A stretch of DNA of 6,525 nt from Lachnospiraceae bacterium. Its GTDB lineage: Bacteria > Bacillota_A > Clostridia > Lachnospirales > Lachnospiraceae. The notes beneath the pieces were generated by a model that worked only from the letters and a program-made list of their open reading frames with translations, did no database searches and was not told the DNA's origin. The translations under genes and the position numbers were made by a program. Positions 5,162 through 6,525 of this stretch are shown piece after piece (the stretch's first letter is position 1; every line of letters begins with the position of its first letter). The DNA lies in assembly GCA_017960415.1 (NCBI GenBank), contig JAGCZE010000479.1:1-6525 (forward strand), in the 5' to 3' direction.

Positions 5162-5821
5162 ATGAGCTTAGAAGTCATAAATAACTATTTACCGCTGTTC
5201 GGAAAGGCATTTCTGCTGACGGTAAAGATCGGATGGATGGGGATCCTGCTCGCATTTATTCTCGGGATCGGGTGCGCTTTCGCACTGTATTACAAGGTTC
5301 CTGTTCTGTCATTTATCGTAAAGTGCTATGTAGAGCTTTTTCGAAATACACCGTTGCTTGTTCAGCTGTTTTTCATATATTTCGGACTTCCGTCCGTGGG
5401 GATCAGGATCTCCGCACAGGTCTGCGGAACACTCGGACTCGGGCTTCTGGGCGGAAGCTATATGGCGGAAAGCATCAGGAGCGGACTTGAAGCGGTACCG
5501 CCGATACAGACCGAGAGCGCGGTATCACTCGGAATGACAAAATCCCAGATATTCAGGTTTATCATATGGCCCCAGGCATTCAGCATGAGTGTTCCGGGTC
5601 TTGTGGCAAATGTGATCTTTCTTCTGAAAGAAACCAGCGTGTTTTCGGCGATAAGCCTGATGGATCTGATGTTTACGGCCAAGGATCTGATCGGACTTCA
5701 TTACAATACGACCGAAAGCCTGTTTTTACTTGTATTATTCTATATTCTGATGCTTCTTCCGGTTTCCTTTGCAGGCAGCTATATTGAGAAGAAGGCGCGT
5801 TTCGGTATGTTTGGAGACTAG
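5162..5821 (+). CDS. Polar amino acid ABC importer permease, HisM/GlnP type (first of two)
   Basis: Integral membrane permease of 219 residues in the HisM/GlnP family, which imports polar amino acids including cystine. Diagnostic stretches are YVELFRNTPLLVQLFFIYFG (56-75), the segment at 98-140 with GSYMAESIRSGLEAVPPIQ leading into the coupling loop ESAVSLGMTKSQIFRFIIWP, and LLKETSVFSAISLMDLM (154-170). About five hydrophobic helices are visible. The start ATG is preceded by AAGGA at 5151-5155, six bases away. It lies 46 bases after the MetI gene and directly before a paralogue, with which it probably forms a heterodimer. Its natural binding partner would be the family 3 half of the fused binding protein. 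It belongs to a different permease subfamily from MetI, although both sit in the same operon. Confidence 0.9.
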   Translation: MSLEVINNYLPLFGKAFLLTVKIGWMGILLAFILGIGCAFALYYKVPVLSFIVKCYVELFRNTPLLVQLFFIYFGLPSVGIRISAQVCGTLGLGLLGGSYMAESIRSGLEAVPPIQTESAVSLGMTKSQIFRFIIWPQAFSMSVPGLVANVIFLLKETSVFSAISLMDLMFTAKDLIGLHYNTTESLFLLVLFYILMLLPVSFAGSYIEKKARFGMFGD

Positions 5822-5825
5822 AGAT

Positions 5826-6494
5826 ATGGGAATAGAAGTTTTTTTCAAAGGGAAGAATCTGCTGCGGCTCTTCGAGGGGCTGGGCGCCGCGATGAAGATC
5901 AGTCTTATCTCTGTAATAATAAGCATAGTGCTGGGTATTGTGCTCGGCATGCTGATGACATCGAAGAAACCGGTCATAAATGCGATCCTCAGGGTGTATC
6001 TTGAGATCGTCAGGATCATGCCCCAGATGGTTCTGCTGTTTATTGTTTTCTTCGGATTTACGAAGCTGACAGGACTCAATCTCTCGGCAGAAACTGCGGC
6101 ACTTATCGTGTTTTCTTTCTGGGGGAGCGCCGAGATGGCGGACCTGGTCAGAGGGTGTCTTATCAGTATCCCGCCGATCCAGTATGAAAGCAGTCAGGCA
6201 CTGGGCTTCAGCAGGATCCAGACATATATTTATATCATAATCCCGCAGATAGTCAGAAGGCTGTTGCCGCTGTCCATCAATCTGATCACAAGAATGATCA
6301 AGACCACAAGCCTGGTTATGATGATCGGCATAGTAGAGGTACTCAAAGTAGGGCAGCAGATCATTGAGGCAAACAGGAAAACTGCGCCAAACGCCGCATT
6401 CGGCGTATTTGCGGTGATATTCCTGCTGTATTTTCTGGCATGCTGGCCCATCAGCTGCCTTTCGAAATATCTTGAAAAGAAGTGGGCAAATTGA
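5826..6494 (+). CDS. Polar amino acid ABC importer permease, HisM/GlnP type (second of two)
   Basis: Second permease of the polar amino acid family, 222 residues, clearly diverged from the one before it. Matching landmarks are YLEIVRIMPQMVLLFIVFFG (58-77), GSAEMADLVRGCLISIPPIQ at about 100-119 leading into ESSQALGFSRIQTYIYIIIP, and MIKTTSLVMMIGIVEVLKVG (157-176). The R-N/I-x-P position carries RIMP instead of the common RNTP. I start at ATG 5826, where GGAG (5813-5816) is 9 bases upstream. The open frame continues upstream to 5769 inside the previous gene, without a ribosome-binding site. Only four bases separate it from the preceding stop, so the two are almost certainly cotranslated and likely pair as a heterodimer in the membrane. 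Confidence 0.9.
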   Translation: MGIEVFFKGKNLLRLFEGLGAAMKISLISVIISIVLGIVLGMLMTSKKPVINAILRVYLEIVRIMPQMVLLFIVFFGFTKLTGLNLSAETAALIVFSFWGSAEMADLVRGCLISIPPIQYESSQALGFSRIQTYIYIIIPQIVRRLLPLSINLITRMIKTTSLVMMIGIVEVLKVGQQIIEANRKTAPNAAFGVFAVIFLLYFLACWPISCLSKYLEKKWAN

Positions 6495-6505
6495 GGTTAA
6501 GAAAA

Positions 6506-6525
6506 ATGGATAACAAACAAAAGAA
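6506..6525 (+). CDS. Start of a further operon gene, cut by the window edge
   Basis: An ATG at 6506 with GAGG at 6493-6496 (9 bases upstream) opens a frame reading MDNKQK before the window ends. It starts 11 bases after the last permease gene and is probably cotranscribed. Family operons of the HisM/GlnP type often place their ATPase here, so a HisP/GlnQ-type ATPase is a reasonable guess, but six residues cannot show it. Confidence 0.55.

Noticed and set aside
5769..5825. Longer start for the second HisM-type permease, inside the preceding gene
   Set aside because: The Arg-rich extension is the out-of-frame reading of the preceding gene's C-terminus; GGAG is correctly placed only for ATG 5826.

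Overview
The window looks like chromosomal DNA from a Gram-positive, Lachnospiraceae-like member of the Clostridia. Reasons: moderate base composition, strong purine-rich ribosome-binding sites, sigma-A-type promoters, a lipoprotein signal on the binding protein instead of a periplasmic export signal, and ABC-transporter protein sequences of clostridial type. The assignment rests on protein character only; there is no marker gene here.

Layout. The left edge (3-329, +) holds the C-terminal end of an unidentified protein that finishes in a CX2C-X8-CX2C zinc ribbon. It converges on a 234-residue SGNH/GDSL hydrolase of the rhamnogalacturonan acetylesterase type (346-1050, -), which has its own extended -10 promoter. 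Positions 1051-1633 carry no large gene but are dense in regulation: the minus-strand promoter of the esterase, a plus-strand promoter (1244-1272), and a transcribed leader with a 35-codon Met/Cys-rich leader peptide (1325-1432), a perfect 10-bp antiterminator pairing (1381-1390 with 1470-1479) and an intrinsic terminator (1471-1500). This reads as a ribosome-mediated attenuator answering to cysteine and/or methionine supply.

The rest (1634 to the right edge) is one plus-strand transport operon. It begins with a lipoprotein that fuses two structurally unrelated solute-binding domains end to end: a family 3 amino-acid-binding domain of cysteine-binding type, then a MetQ/NlpA methionine-binding domain. 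A gap with a long imperfect hairpin (3288-3360) follows, then a MetN-type ATPase with a C-terminal NIL regulatory domain, a MetI-type permease, and two HisM/GlnP-type permeases. A further gene starts at 6506 and is cut by the window edge.

Taken together, the locus looks like a composite sulfur amino acid importer. A MetNI half and a polar-amino-acid-type permease pair seem to be served by one two-headed binding protein, and all are placed under a leader peptide whose codons are cysteine and methionine. The substrates, the sharing of the ATPase and the direction of attenuation are inferences. The domain fusion, the gene order, the leader ORF and the mutually exclusive pairings are read directly from the sequence.
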